DNA of 64,000 bases, taken from Hirschia sp964342355. GTDB taxonomy: Bacteria > Pseudomonadota > Alphaproteobacteria > Caulobacterales > Hyphomonadaceae. Below, piece after piece: positions 52,763-62,199 of this stretch (positions are counted from its first letter, which is position 1; every line of letters starts with the position of its first letter). The DNA is taken from contig CAYFFG010000001.1 of assembly GCA_964342355.1 (NCBI GenBank), positions 1 to 64,000 of the forward strand. Direction: 5' to 3'. The notes beneath the pieces were generated by a model. That model had not been told where the DNA came from and made no database searches. It saw only the letters and a program-made list of their open reading frames with translations. The translations under genes were made by a program, and so were the position numbers.

Positions 52763-53746
52763 ATGTCCGATACTACTCAATCGACCGAATTGCTAAACGA
52801 CACGCCGGACACGAAAGTGTCGATCCGTGACATGTTCAAAATTGACATGGACGGTGACGCGCCAGCGTTTTCGGAGCGGACAGCTTATGTGCCTGAACTG
52901 GACGACACTTACAGATTTGACCCACAGACAACGCGGGCCATTCTGGCGGGCTTTATGCACAACCGCCGGGTTATGGTGCAGGGGTATCACGGCACAGGAA
53001 AATCCACACACATCGAACAGGTCGCAGCGCGTCTGAATTGGCCTTTGATCCGGATCAACCTGGACAGCCATGTGTCGCGTATAGACCTTGTTGGTAAAGA
53101 CGCGATCGTCCTGAAGGATGGTAAGCAGATCACTGAATTCCGCGAAGGCATTCTGCCTTGGGCGCTGCAACGGCCTGTGGCGCTGGTGTTTGATGAATAC
53201 GATGCGGGGCGTCCGGACGTGATGTTCGTGATCCAGCGTATTTTGGAGGCGTCAGGCCAGCTGACATTGCTGGACCAGAACCGGGTGATTTCGCCGAACC
53301 CATATTTCCGTCTGTTTGCGACAACAAACACTGTTGGTCTGGGTGACACGACTGGCCTTTACCACGGCACACAACAGCTGAACCAAGGGCAGATGGACCG
53401 TTGGTCAATCGTTACGACACTCAACTATCTTGAGCACGATGCGGAAACCGACATTATCGCGTCAAAAACACCAAACTTGGACAAAGAGACTTTATCCAAA
53501 ATGGTTCATGTCGCGGACATGACACGTCGCGCTTTCATTGATGGTGACATTTCAACTGTCATGAGCCCGCGAACCGTCATTACCTGGGCGGAAAACGCAG
53601 AAATATTCGGTGATATTGCGACAGCTTTCCGAATGACGTTTGTCAACAAATGTGATGAGCTTGAGCGTCCGGTCGTAGCTGAATTCTATCAGCGCGCATT
53701 TGGCGAAGAACTGCCGGAAAGCGCTGTAATCGCATCCGTAGCGTAG
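52763..53746 (+). CDS. cobS: cobaltochelatase subunit CobS
   Basis: A 327-residue MoxR-type AAA+ ATPase. GYHGTGKSTHIEQVAARL is Walker A, and ALVFDEYDAGRPDVM Walker B; ATTNTVGLGDTTGLYHGT is the sensor 1 region. With CobT and CobN it inserts cobalt into hydrogenobyrinic acid diamide in aerobic cobalamin synthesis. The length and motif order match CobS. It is followed by cobT with 47 bases between; no other cob gene is in the window. Confidence 0.96.
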   Translation: MSDTTQSTELLNDTPDTKVSIRDMFKIDMDGDAPAFSERTAYVPELDDTYRFDPQTTRAILAGFMHNRRVMVQGYHGTGKSTHIEQVAARLNWPLIRINLDSHVSRIDLVGKDAIVLKDGKQITEFREGILPWALQRPVALVFDEYDAGRPDVMFVIQRILEASGQLTLLDQNRVISPNPYFRLFATTNTVGLGDTTGLYHGTQQLNQGQMDRWSIVTTLNYLEHDAETDIIASKTPNLDKETLSKMVHVADMTRRAFIDGDISTVMSPRTVITWAENAEIFGDIATAFRMTFVNKCDELERPVVAEFYQRAFGEELPESAVIASVA

Positions 53747-53793
53747 GGGAGGCTCGTTGATCCAGCCTGTTTGGCTGGATGTGTCGGGTATGC

Positions 53794-55758
53794 ATGAGCA
53801 ATAAACGTGAGCCCTTGGAGACATTCCGCGAAGCTTTGTCATGCGCGACGTCAGCGCTGACAAACAAGCAAGATGTGGAAGTGACATTTTCCGCTGATGG
53901 CGGATTTGCATCTGAAGACAAGGTTGTTCTGAGCAATCCGCCGCGCAAGCTTGATCCTTATTCCGCAGCGCTAGCGCGGGGTGAAGCAGACGCGCTTGCG
54001 CTGCGTGTTCGCCACCATGATGTAAGTGCCTTTCATAAAAACAGGCCGCGCGGCGAAGAAGCGTTCAAAATCTATAATGCGGCGGAAACGGCCCGTATCG
54101 AGGCGATTGGCGCACGCGCAATGGATGGTGTGGCGGAAAACCTGGATGCGACGCTGGAGGCGCGATGCGAAAAAGCTGGATATCTCGGCATGGAAGATCG
54201 AGGTGCTGGCGGTCTTCAGGTGGACGCCGTTGAGTTTTTGTTACGCGAACGCTTAAGCGGGCGCGCATTGCCGCCAGCTGCGGAACATCTTGCAAAATTT
54301 TGGCGTGAGGACATCAACAATAAAGCGGCAGGGGCAATCGACAAATTGGTTGAGCTGATCAACGATCAGAGTGCGTTTGGCGAAGCTGTGCAGCAATTGT
54401 TGAGCGATCTTGAATTAGGTGAAGAACCGGCGCCGGCTGAAGAAGATTCTGAGCAAACCGAACAGAATGACGAAGCGGAGCCAGAGCCGGAAACATCTGA
54501 AGAAAACGACAATCAGGGTGATGAACCCTCTGAAAGTTCTGGTACGCAGGAAACGAGCGACGAACAAGGCGAATCTGAAACTGAGTCTGAGACCACCATG
54601 GCGATGGAAGCAGACATGTCGGATGAAGATGACGACAGTTCCGAAAATGATGACGGCGCACAGCCTATTCGTCCGAATTTCCTGCCAAGCGATGACTTTG
54701 GCCTGATGAATTACAAGGCTTTCACCACCGTATATGACGAGGTGGCGTTGGCTGAAACGCTTTGCGACCCTGAAGAGCTGGGGCGTCTAAGAGCATATCT
54801 GGATACGCAGCTTCAGGGGTTGCAGGGCGCGGTGTCGCGTTTGGCTAACCGGCTACAACGCCGTCTGATGGCGCAGCAAAACCGTTCCTGGCAGTTTGAC
54901 CTGGAAGAGGGCATTCTGGACACAGCGCGGTTGACCCGAGTGGTCGTGGATCCAACCTCACCGCTATCATTTATGCAGGAAGATGAATCCAATTTCCGTG
55001 ATACGGTTGTGACACTGCTTTTGGATAATTCCGGCTCTATGCGCGGACGCCCGATTATGGTGGCGGCGCTTTGTGCGGACATTCTGGCCCGAACACTGGA
55101 ACGGTGCGGTGTTAAGGTGGAAATCCTTGGCTTCACGACAAAAGCCTGGAAAGGCGGATTATCGCGTGAAGACTGGGTTAAGGCCGGAAAAGTAACATCC
55201 CCAGGCCGTTTGAATGACCTTAGACACATCATTTACAAGAGCGCAGACGCCCCATGGCGGCGGGCGCGGCGTAATCTTGGCCTGATGATGCGCGAAGGCT
55301 TGCTCAAGGAAAACATCGACGGTGAGGCGCTATTATGGGCGCACGATCGCATCATGGGACGGCCAGAGCAGCGCCGTATCATGATGGTGATTTCGGACGG
55401 AGCGCCGGTGGATGACTCAACCTTGTCTGTAAACACTGGCAATTATCTGGAAAAACATCTGCGTGAAGTGATCAAGCTGATTGAGACGCGTTCGCCTGTC
55501 GAGTTGCTTGCAATCGGTATCGGTCACGATGTCACTCGCTATTATCGACGCGCGGTCACAATTGTTGACGCGGAGCAATTAGGTGGCGCGATGACGGATA
55601 AACTGGCTGAACTCTTTGATGAAGAAGGTCCTGTCAAAGAGGTTCAGGCTGCGCCTCCACAATCACCTAAAAAGCGCGGAGCAGGGGCGAAGATTGATAT
55701 GGGGCGAGGTGTGAAGACAACGACTTTCAGCGAAGTTGCGCGCGGTCGAAAATCGTAA
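53794..55758 (+). CDS. cobT: cobaltochelatase subunit CobT
   Basis: A 654-residue protein. The N-terminal ~200 residues match the CobT domain, then a long acidic, low-complexity Glu/Ser/Asp linker (about 207-300), and a C-terminal VWA domain with the MIDAS motif LDNSGSMRGRP and ISDGAPVDD. It pairs with CobS to form the AAA+/VWA complex that drives the CobN chelatase. ATG 53794 is chosen; an ATG at 53779 is in frame five codons upstream. Confidence 0.95.
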   Translation: MSNKREPLETFREALSCATSALTNKQDVEVTFSADGGFASEDKVVLSNPPRKLDPYSAALARGEADALALRVRHHDVSAFHKNRPRGEEAFKIYNAAETARIEAIGARAMDGVAENLDATLEARCEKAGYLGMEDRGAGGLQVDAVEFLLRERLSGRALPPAAEHLAKFWREDINNKAAGAIDKLVELINDQSAFGEAVQQLLSDLELGEEPAPAEEDSEQTEQNDEAEPEPETSEENDNQGDEPSESSGTQETSDEQGESETESETTMAMEADMSDEDDDSSENDDGAQPIRPNFLPSDDFGLMNYKAFTTVYDEVALAETLCDPEELGRLRAYLDTQLQGLQGAVSRLANRLQRRLMAQQNRSWQFDLEEGILDTARLTRVVVDPTSPLSFMQEDESNFRDTVVTLLLDNSGSMRGRPIMVAALCADILARTLERCGVKVEILGFTTKAWKGGLSREDWVKAGKVTSPGRLNDLRHIIYKSADAPWRRARRNLGLMMREGLLKENIDGEALLWAHDRIMGRPEQRRIMMVISDGAPVDDSTLSVNTGNYLEKHLREVIKLIETRSPVELLAIGIGHDVTRYYRRAVTIVDAEQLGGAMTDKLAELFDEEGPVKEVQAAPPQSPKKRGAGAKIDMGRGVKTTTFSEVARGRKS

Positions 55759-55844
55759 AATTCCCGCATAGGTGCATTTGCCCCTGTTAGGAAACCCGCT
55801 ACACATGACGCGCAAGCAAAGCGTTCTTTGGGTGGGTTAATTTT

Positions 55845-56987
55845 ATGACTGTGAAACATTTTTTTGCAGGCGTTTTAGCGCTTGGTGTGTTTGGCTGTGC
55901 GTCGACGTCAGAACCGCCACAAGCAACTTCTTCCAATGTTGCAGAGGCCCTTGGGCCTTGGTCATTGGGACAAAATGCAAATGCCCTATATGCTGCTTCA
56001 TGCCCGAACCGCTCTATTTTCATCCCACCGGAAACAATAGAGCTGAGCGCCAAGGAGGTTGAGCTTTTTAACCTGAACCGGGTTGAAGCCGAAGCAATTG
56101 AAAACCTGACAGGCGCAAAGCTGGATGGCGTTGAATTTGTGGCCGGATACCACCTAACAAGTGACGATCCCCGGTTTGGAGGATTGTCGGGACTTGCAAG
56201 CCTCGAAAATGGCGATCTGCTGTCCGTTTCCGATACGGGCGCATTTGTCTGGATTGAAATGGATGAATTTACGCAAACCCAGCCCGTCGGTGCGAAACTT
56301 TCGGACCTGAAGAATGCGGATGGCTCGCCGCTGACGGGCAAGATTGCAGCTGACTCTGAGGGCGTTACTTTAGCCGATGGTTTGGCGATCGTGTCCTTTG
56401 AACGTGAGCATCGTGTGGCGGCTTTTGATCTCGTGACATGCGGCGCAGCTGCGCGCGCTGCGCCTGTATACAGTCTTGAAAAGACCCGGGACGGACTGGA
56501 TGTATTGGACGATAATGCGGGCATGGAATCCATCGCCATTACGGATACCGGGCGATTGATCCTGGGTGTGGAGGCGGAAGCAGACGACACCGTGCAAATA
56601 TCGCTGGCGCCAGCTGACGTGCTCGCGGATTTTTCAACGCGTCCTAAAACTCAAAAAGGATTTAGCCTGACTGGGTTGGATTATTTGCCAAAAGGGCCTG
56701 CTGGAGGCGAGCTGTTCGCTGTCTTTCGTCATTTTTCACCTCTGACGGGCCCCAGAGCGTATGTCAAAAAGTATTCCGTATACAAATCAGGTGATAATTT
56801 TGAACTTGGTGAGGGCAAGTTACTCTTGAGTTTGCGTCGACCCTCAGCTGTTGATAACTTTGAAGGGATTGCGGTTCGTCGCACACAAGACGGTGTTGTT
56901 CGTTTATATCTTGTATCTGATGATAACTTTTCGCGTAATCAGAGAAGTTTGCTGTTTGTCTTCAATGTCTTGCAGATATTGAACTGA
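55845..56987 (+). CDS. esterase-like/phytase-like lipoprotein
   Basis: A 380-residue exported protein with an N-terminal lipobox (ALGVFGCAST). The rest is a six-bladed propeller-type family annotated as esterase-like activity of phytase (blocks such as RFGGLSGLASLENGDLLSVSDTGAFVWI, DSEGVTLADGLAIVSFEREHRVAAFDL, GMESIAITDTGRLILGVEAEA and GFSLTGLDYLPKG). The substrate is not known. It stands alone between cobT and accA. Confidence 0.85.
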   Translation: MTVKHFFAGVLALGVFGCASTSEPPQATSSNVAEALGPWSLGQNANALYAASCPNRSIFIPPETIELSAKEVELFNLNRVEAEAIENLTGAKLDGVEFVAGYHLTSDDPRFGGLSGLASLENGDLLSVSDTGAFVWIEMDEFTQTQPVGAKLSDLKNADGSPLTGKIAADSEGVTLADGLAIVSFEREHRVAAFDLVTCGAAARAAPVYSLEKTRDGLDVLDDNAGMESIAITDTGRLILGVEAEADDTVQISLAPADVLADFSTRPKTQKGFSLTGLDYLPKGPAGGELFAVFRHFSPLTGPRAYVKKYSVYKSGDNFELGEGKLLLSLRRPSAVDNFEGIAVRRTQDGVVRLYLVSDDNFSRNQRSLLFVFNVLQILN

Positions 56988-57115
56988 TAGACTGGGGTCT
57001 TGCGTTGTCTTGCCAACGGGCTTAGGTCAAACCTAGCTAGTTTCGTATTTTCCGGGTGAATTGCGCTCATGTCTTGAGGACAGCGACGCGCAACGCCTCA
57101 AGAATAGGTCGTCTA

Positions 57116-58081
57116 ATGTCTACGCCTTCTACTTATCTCGATTTTGAAAAACCAATCGCGGAGATGGAGCAGAAGATAGCTGAGTTAGAAGCTGCAGCCG
57201 AGCAGGGCGGCGCTTCCATTGATGACGAGTTGAAAAAACTGCGTGAAAAGTCAAAACGTCAATTGCGAGACATCTATTCTCACCTTGACGCTTGGCAAAA
57301 AACACAAGTTGCGCGCCATCCTGAGCGCCCACACTTCATGGATTATATCAATGCGTTGTTCACTGACTGGATTGAGTTGGCAGGTGATCGCAAATTCATG
57401 AATGACGAGGCGCTTTTAGGCGGTATTGCCCGTTTCAATGGCCGTCCGGTCGTTGTCGTCGGACATGAAAAAGGTCGTACGACAGAGCAGCGCATCAAGC
57501 ACAATTTTGGAATGGCGCGCCCGGAAGGGTATCGTAAGACTTATCGTCTGTTTGAGCTGGCTGAACGTTTCAATATGCCGGTTATTGCTTTGATTGACAC
57601 TGCTGGCGCATATCCGGGCCGTGGCGGTGAAGAGCGCGGTCAGGCTGAGGCTCTGGCAAAATCCATCGAGAAATGCCTCACACTGAAAACACCGTTGATT
57701 TCAGCCATTGTTGGCGAAGGTGGTTCAGGGGGCGCAGTCGCGCTTGCATCTGGCAACAGAGTTATGATGCTGGAGCATGCGATTTATTCTGTGATCTCTC
57801 CTGAGGGAGCGGCGTCTATTCTTTACCGCGACGCATCCCGCGCCAAGGACGCGGCCGAGGCGATGAAAATTACCGCAGGCGACTTGAAAGATTTGTCTAT
57901 TGTTGACGAAGTAATTGAAGAGCCGATGGGGGGCGCGCATCGCGATCAGGATGCTTTAATGACACGAGTAAAAGATGCTCTGTCACGCGCGTTAGACGAG
58001 TTGGTGCCCATGACGGCCACAGAGCTGCGCCAGCAACGTAAAGAACGCTTTTATGCGATTGGGCGCGAAGGGCTTTCCTAG
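57116..58081 (+). CDS. accA: acetyl-CoA carboxylase carboxyltransferase subunit alpha
   Basis: A 321-residue carboxyltransferase subunit for fatty-acid synthesis. AGDRKFMNDEALLGGIARFNG, HNFGMARPEGYRKTYRLFELAERFNMPV and the catalytic oxyanion region IVGEGGSGGAVALASGN are all conserved, and LEHAIYSVISPEGAASILY follows. ATG 57116 gives the usual length; the frame begins 20 codons upstream without support. AccB, AccC and AccD are elsewhere. Confidence 0.97.
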   Translation: MSTPSTYLDFEKPIAEMEQKIAELEAAAEQGGASIDDELKKLREKSKRQLRDIYSHLDAWQKTQVARHPERPHFMDYINALFTDWIELAGDRKFMNDEALLGGIARFNGRPVVVVGHEKGRTTEQRIKHNFGMARPEGYRKTYRLFELAERFNMPVIALIDTAGAYPGRGGEERGQAEALAKSIEKCLTLKTPLISAIVGEGGSGGAVALASGNRVMMLEHAIYSVISPEGAASILYRDASRAKDAAEAMKITAGDLKDLSIVDEVIEEPMGGAHRDQDALMTRVKDALSRALDELVPMTATELRQQRKERFYAIGREGLS

Positions 58082-58099
58082 GTTCGGCGTCCAGCGTCG

Positions 58100-58123
58100 G
58101 TAGGGCGACTATTGCCGCCCTAC
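58100..58123. terminator. bidirectional hairpin between accA and DUF481 gene
   Basis: GTAGGGCG (58100-58107) pairs with CGCCCTAC (58116-58123) across an 8-base loop. No strong T tract follows, so its strength is uncertain, but its location between two convergent genes fits a shared terminator. Confidence 0.5.
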
Positions 58124-58132
58124 GGTTTCAAA

Positions 58133-58879
58133 TTACTGGTTCGAAAAAGCGTAAACCAGTGAAAAGCGCGTTGCTGTATCCAGCTTTTCAGTTGTCGCAG
58201 ATGGGGGATCTGTGTCGTAGCGGATATCATATGAGAGCCGAGCAGACACGTCGTTGAAAAGATTGGCTGTCAAAGACAATCCATTGACGATCTGTGTTGA
58301 ATTTTCGGCGTAAACTGCGTTGGTGTCATTTGCGAAGGTGACATTCTCGTTGAAACGATAGTTAAATGTCGACCCTGCGCGGAATGCGAAATTGTCTTCG
58401 CGGAAAGAAGGCTCGGTGACAACGCCATTGGCATCCGTTTCGGCAGACACCTTATCGAATTTCCAACCTGGACCTCCTTCAATCGTCCATGTCAGCTTGT
58501 CGCTGTCAAATGCGATGTAACCAACACCGCCACCGACAAAGAGCCTATTATCAAATCCTGAAAATTCATCTTGTTCGAATGTGGAACGACCGTAAGCGCT
58601 CCATTTGGGGTTTTCAAATTTGCGATCAAGTTGGAGCGCTGTGAACAAACGGTTTTTGTTCTCGCTACCGTTGTTTTCGCCATAATCGAACTTGAACTCA
58701 CCAGATTGTCTCCAGCGGTCTCCCTCACGGGATAATTTCAACCCGATGCCAATATCTGTCGTTTCAGTGTTCCCGGTGGTAGTGCCAGCGCTAAAGGAGC
58801 CTTCTCCTTTGTATGTCGATTGGGCAAGGGCGACGGGAGACAGGAGGGCGCCGACGGCGAACAATGGCCAAAATTTCAT
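58133..58879 (-). CDS. DUF481 (YdiY-like) outer-membrane beta-barrel protein
   Basis: A 248-residue exported protein. The signal peptide (MKFWPLFAVGALLSPVALAQS) is clear; the rest is a series of amphipathic beta strands (YKGEGSFSAGTTTGNTETTDIGIGLKLSREGDRWRQSGEFKFDYG and others) typical of DUF481. The last residues end in FSLVYAFSNQ. Family members are salt-induced outer-membrane proteins of unknown role. ATG 58879 follows GAAGGGGACC. It lies downstream of secA on the same strand, separated by a long perfect hairpin. Confidence 0.88.
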   Translation of the reverse strand: MKFWPLFAVGALLSPVALAQSTYKGEGSFSAGTTTGNTETTDIGIGLKLSREGDRWRQSGEFKFDYGENNGSENKNRLFTALQLDRKFENPKWSAYGRSTFEQDEFSGFDNRLFVGGGVGYIAFDSDKLTWTIEGGPGWKFDKVSAETDANGVVTEPSFREDNFAFRAGSTFNYRFNENVTFANDTNAVYAENSTQIVNGLSLTANLFNDVSARLSYDIRYDTDPPSATTEKLDTATRFSLVYAFSNQ

Positions 58880-58994
58880 GAGGTAAGGTCCCCTTCGGAT
58901 ACGCAACTAGTGAACATTCAGATCGTGACTTCGCCCCCCAGCGGCGAAAAGCAAATCAACCTCAAATTTTGCAGTGATGGCAGAGCAAATCAAG

Positions 58995-59030
58995 TTTATA
59001 TGCGCGATGTAGCTGCATCGCGCATATAAA
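58995..59030 (-). terminator. perfect 15-bp hairpin after secA
   Basis: TTTATATGCGCGATG (58995-59009) and CATCGCGCATATAAA (59016-59030) are exact inverted copies with a 6-base loop. It lies 37 bases after the secA stop and about 115 bases before the DUF481 gene. On the minus strand no long T run follows, so it may act as an mRNA 3'-end stabiliser as well as a terminator. Confidence 0.65.
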
Positions 59031-59066
59031 ATTTTGTAAATGGAATCTCTAACGAGTCAGTTCTGG

Positions 59067-61775
59067 TCAGACATCAGCAATTACTGACACGGCGCCATGA
59101 CAATGTTTAAACTTTTTACCGGATCCGCACGGACACGGCGCGTTACGTGGAGTGCGCTCCCAACCTTCAGGTAGGTTTTGTGAGGCGGCGTCTGTCACTT
59201 CATTGCGTCCGGTCGTCGGGTCGATGTGAGTTGCAACGATTTGTTTTGGTGGTTCAGCAGGCGCAATCTGGTTTTGATTATTGTCGCTTGCGATTTGCAG
59301 ACGCATCAACATGGATGTCACCGATCCGCGCAGATCCAGCAACAATGCTTCAAACAGGGTGAAAGCTTCTGATTTGAACTCGTTGAGCGGGTCACGTTGT
59401 GCGTAACTCCGCAAGTGAATGACGGAGCGAAGCTGGTCCAGATGGGACAGGTGTTCGCGCCAACGTGTATCGACTTCCTGCAGCAGGATTTGTTTTTCAA
59501 TCCAGCGCATGCGCTCTTCGCCAATACCGATGGCTTTTTTAGCGTAAGCGTCATCGCAGAATTCAATCAGCTTTTCAGCGACTTCTTCTGTTGCTGCACC
59601 TTCTGCATCAGCCCAGCTTCGAAGGTCAGGCTGCACAGCGAGCGATTCTTCAATTTCTTTAATCAGCCCATCTACATCCCACTGCTCGTGGAACGCCTTT
59701 TCGGGCATATAACGATAGACCATTTCGCCGACGCTGTGGTGGCGCATTTCCTGGATGTCCTCTGAGACGTCCTTGGCGCGCATAAACTCAATACGCTGTT
59801 CGAAAATGGCTTTGCGTTGGTCGTTGATGACGTCGTCATATTTCAGAAGGTTCTTGCGGATCTCAAAGTTGCGCTGTTCAACGCGTCTTTGAGATGTTTC
59901 CAGAGCCTTATTCATCCATGGGTGAACAATGGCTTCGCCTTCTTCAATGCCAAGCCGGCGCATAATTGCGTCCAGACGTTCGGCTGCGAAAATACGAAGC
60001 AAATCATCCTCAAGGCAGATGTAAAACTTGGATCGGCCTGGGTCGCCTTGTCGGCCTGTACGACCACGGAGCTGGTTGTCGATACGGCGACTCTCGTGTC
60101 TTTCAGTCGCCAGAACATAAAGACCTCCAGCTTCCAGCGCGCGTTCTTTTTTCACGGCTATGTCGGCTTTGACTTCAGATTCAAGCGCTTTGATTTCATC
60201 TTCTGTCAGCTCGCGGCCGAGCTTTTCAGCTTTTTCCGCGGTTTCCTGCTCAAGACGCATTTCCAAATTGCCGCCGAGTTGAATGTCGGTTCCGCGACCT
60301 GCCATGTTCGTCGCAACTGTGATGGCGCCAGGAACACCTGCTTGGGCGACAATCTGGGCTTCCTGCTCATGGTGACGCGCGTTTAGAACCTGGTGTTTGA
60401 CGCCTTTCTGTGTGAGCAGCGTGGACAACAATTCTGACTTCTCAATGGAAACGGTACCGACCAGTACCGGTTGACCGCGATGCGCGCAGTCCTCCAGGTC
60501 CTCGATGATTGCGTTGAATTTTTCCTTGCTGGTGCGGTAGACGACATCATCATCGTCGATTCGCTGGACAGGGCGGTTTGTGGGGATCTCCACGACACCG
60601 AGCTTATAAATATCCATGAACTCGTTGGCTTCGGTGGAAGCCGTACCGGTCATACCAGAAAGCTTTTCATAAAGGCGGAAATAGTTCTGGAATGTGATGG
60701 ACGCCAGCGTCTGGTTCTCTGGCTGAATTTTGACCTTTTCCTTCGCCTCAATCGCCTGGTGCAAGCCTTCAGAGAGGCGGCGGCCAGGCATCATGCGGCC
60801 GGTGAATTCGTCGATCAGAACGACTTCGTTGTTTTTGACAATGTAGTCGGTGTCACGGTTGAACAGTTTGTGTGCGCGAAGCGCCTGGTTAGCGTGATGC
60901 ACGATCGTCACATTTGTCGGCTCATACATGGAGCCTTCCAGAAGACCCGCCTGATGGAGAAGTTCTTCGAGCTTTTCGTTGCCGTCTTCTGTGAAGACAA
61001 CGGACCGCTGCTTCTCATCTTTTTCGAAGTCCTCATCTTCCAGACTTGGAATGATCGCATCGAGCTTCATGTAAAGTTCGGAGCGGTCATCTGTGGGACC
61101 AGAGATGATAAGCGGCGTGCGGCTTTCGTCGATGAGGATGGAGTCAACTTCGTCCACAATACAGAAATGATGTCCGCGCTGGACCATTTCCGCGAGGGAG
61201 TATTTCATGTTGTCGCGGAGATAATCGAAACCAAACTCGTTGTTTGTGCCGTAAGTGATGTCCGATGCGTAGGACTGACGACGCTGGCTGTCATCCATGC
61301 CGTGGACGATTGTGCCCCAGGACATGCCGAGAAAATTATAGACTTGGCCCATCCACTCTGCGTCACGTGAGGCAAGATAGTCGTTTACCGTGATGACATG
61401 GACGCCTTTTCCGGCAAGGGCGTTAAGGTAGACAGGACAAGTTGCGACAAGTGTTTTACCTTCACCCGTGCGCATTTCCGCGATTTGTCCTGAATTCAAG
61501 ACCATTCCGCCGATGAGCTGCGTGTCGAAATGACGTAGGCCAATTGCACGTTTTGACGCTTCGCGAACTGTTGCAAAGGCTTCCGGCAGGATTTCATCAA
61601 GCGGCGCGCCGTTGGCGATTTTTTGGCGGAACTCGTTAGTACGGTCACGCAGAGCATCATCAGATAGTGCTTCGGTGACCGGCTCTAAAGCGTTGATCTG
61701 CTGTACGCGCGACCTAAACGGGCGCAATTTACGATCATTTACCGAGCCAAACAGCGAGCGGGCGAGTCCAAACAT
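59067..61775 (-). CDS. secA: preprotein translocase ATPase SecA
   Basis: A 902-residue motor of the Sec pathway. Walker A is MRTGEGKTLVAT and Walker B region IVDEVDSILIDESRTPLIISG; YGTNNEFGFDYLRDNM and TNMAGRGTDIQLGGNLEM are conserved DEAD-like motifs. The C-terminus carries the zinc-binding CPCGSGKKFKHCHG SEC-C motif for SecB and lipid binding, followed by a short tail. It moves unfolded preproteins through SecYEG. It diverges from the parvulin gene over ~420 bases. Confidence 0.97.
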   Translation of the reverse strand: MFGLARSLFGSVNDRKLRPFRSRVQQINALEPVTEALSDDALRDRTNEFRQKIANGAPLDEILPEAFATVREASKRAIGLRHFDTQLIGGMVLNSGQIAEMRTGEGKTLVATCPVYLNALAGKGVHVITVNDYLASRDAEWMGQVYNFLGMSWGTIVHGMDDSQRRQSYASDITYGTNNEFGFDYLRDNMKYSLAEMVQRGHHFCIVDEVDSILIDESRTPLIISGPTDDRSELYMKLDAIIPSLEDEDFEKDEKQRSVVFTEDGNEKLEELLHQAGLLEGSMYEPTNVTIVHHANQALRAHKLFNRDTDYIVKNNEVVLIDEFTGRMMPGRRLSEGLHQAIEAKEKVKIQPENQTLASITFQNYFRLYEKLSGMTGTASTEANEFMDIYKLGVVEIPTNRPVQRIDDDDVVYRTSKEKFNAIIEDLEDCAHRGQPVLVGTVSIEKSELLSTLLTQKGVKHQVLNARHHEQEAQIVAQAGVPGAITVATNMAGRGTDIQLGGNLEMRLEQETAEKAEKLGRELTEDEIKALESEVKADIAVKKERALEAGGLYVLATERHESRRIDNQLRGRTGRQGDPGRSKFYICLEDDLLRIFAAERLDAIMRRLGIEEGEAIVHPWMNKALETSQRRVEQRNFEIRKNLLKYDDVINDQRKAIFEQRIEFMRAKDVSEDIQEMRHHSVGEMVYRYMPEKAFHEQWDVDGLIKEIEESLAVQPDLRSWADAEGAATEEVAEKLIEFCDDAYAKKAIGIGEERMRWIEKQILLQEVDTRWREHLSHLDQLRSVIHLRSYAQRDPLNEFKSEAFTLFEALLLDLRGSVTSMLMRLQIASDNNQNQIAPAEPPKQIVATHIDPTTGRNEVTDAASQNLPEGWERTPRNAPCPCGSGKKFKHCHGAVSVIADV

Positions 61776-62199
61776 TTAAACATACACCGATTAACGGCCG
61801 GAAGCGGCCATTTTATAGATTATGATTCTAGCGCGCTGATCCGTCAAAAAACTCGAATCCGCACGGCAAAGGGGCGAATATGCATCTTCTTCCTTTGCAA
61901 TCCTTGGACGAGAGGTAAGGACAGGGTTACAGGGTGTCAATGCAGTAAGGGCGCCTAGGCTGGCACAGACCGGGATGCGCGGTGTTTTTGCAACGATATG
62001 TAGGGCTTTTCACCATCGTTGAGCCAAATACTCGCCTCAATTTAACCTTCTGACTTCTTGATACGGACGTAATAGGAATGCAAAACACATAACAGAGGTG
62101 TTTTCCGTCACCCAATTGGCCCTGCAAGTTCACCCCGAGTAGGGCGCTTAAGTCACTAAGATCCAAAGCGTTCACGCTCAATTGAAGGATGCGACCCCG
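61776..62199. other. divergent intergenic region between secA and the parvulin gene
   Basis: About 420 bases with divergent promoters. The secA promoter is separately listed. A GGCCGCTTCCGGCC hairpin (61796-61809) lies in the short secA leader. No small gene was seen; a weak 84-codon minus-strand frame (61927-62181) has no support. The parvulin promoter could not be picked with confidence. Confidence 0.45.
61819..61847 (-). promoter_or_regulatory. secA promoter (sigma70-type)
   Basis: On the minus strand TTGACG (61847-61842) and CATAAT (61824-61819) lie 17 bases apart, about 44 bases before the secA ATG. The -10 box matches TATAAT at five of six bases. The alternative Caulobacter-like GCTAGAAT overlaps the spacer. 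Confidence 0.65.

Noticed and set aside
54430..54700. Low-complexity acidic repeat-like stretch in cobT considered as a DNA repeat
   Set aside because: It encodes the Glu/Ser/Asp linker typical of CobT and is not a true nucleotide repeat or CRISPR.
55799..56590. 263-codon Ser-rich frame opposite the phytase-like gene
   Set aside because: It is antisense to a lipoprotein gene with good domain support.
60471..61370. 299-codon frame opposite secA
   Set aside because: It is antisense to SecA motor motifs; an open frame of this length arises from codon bias.
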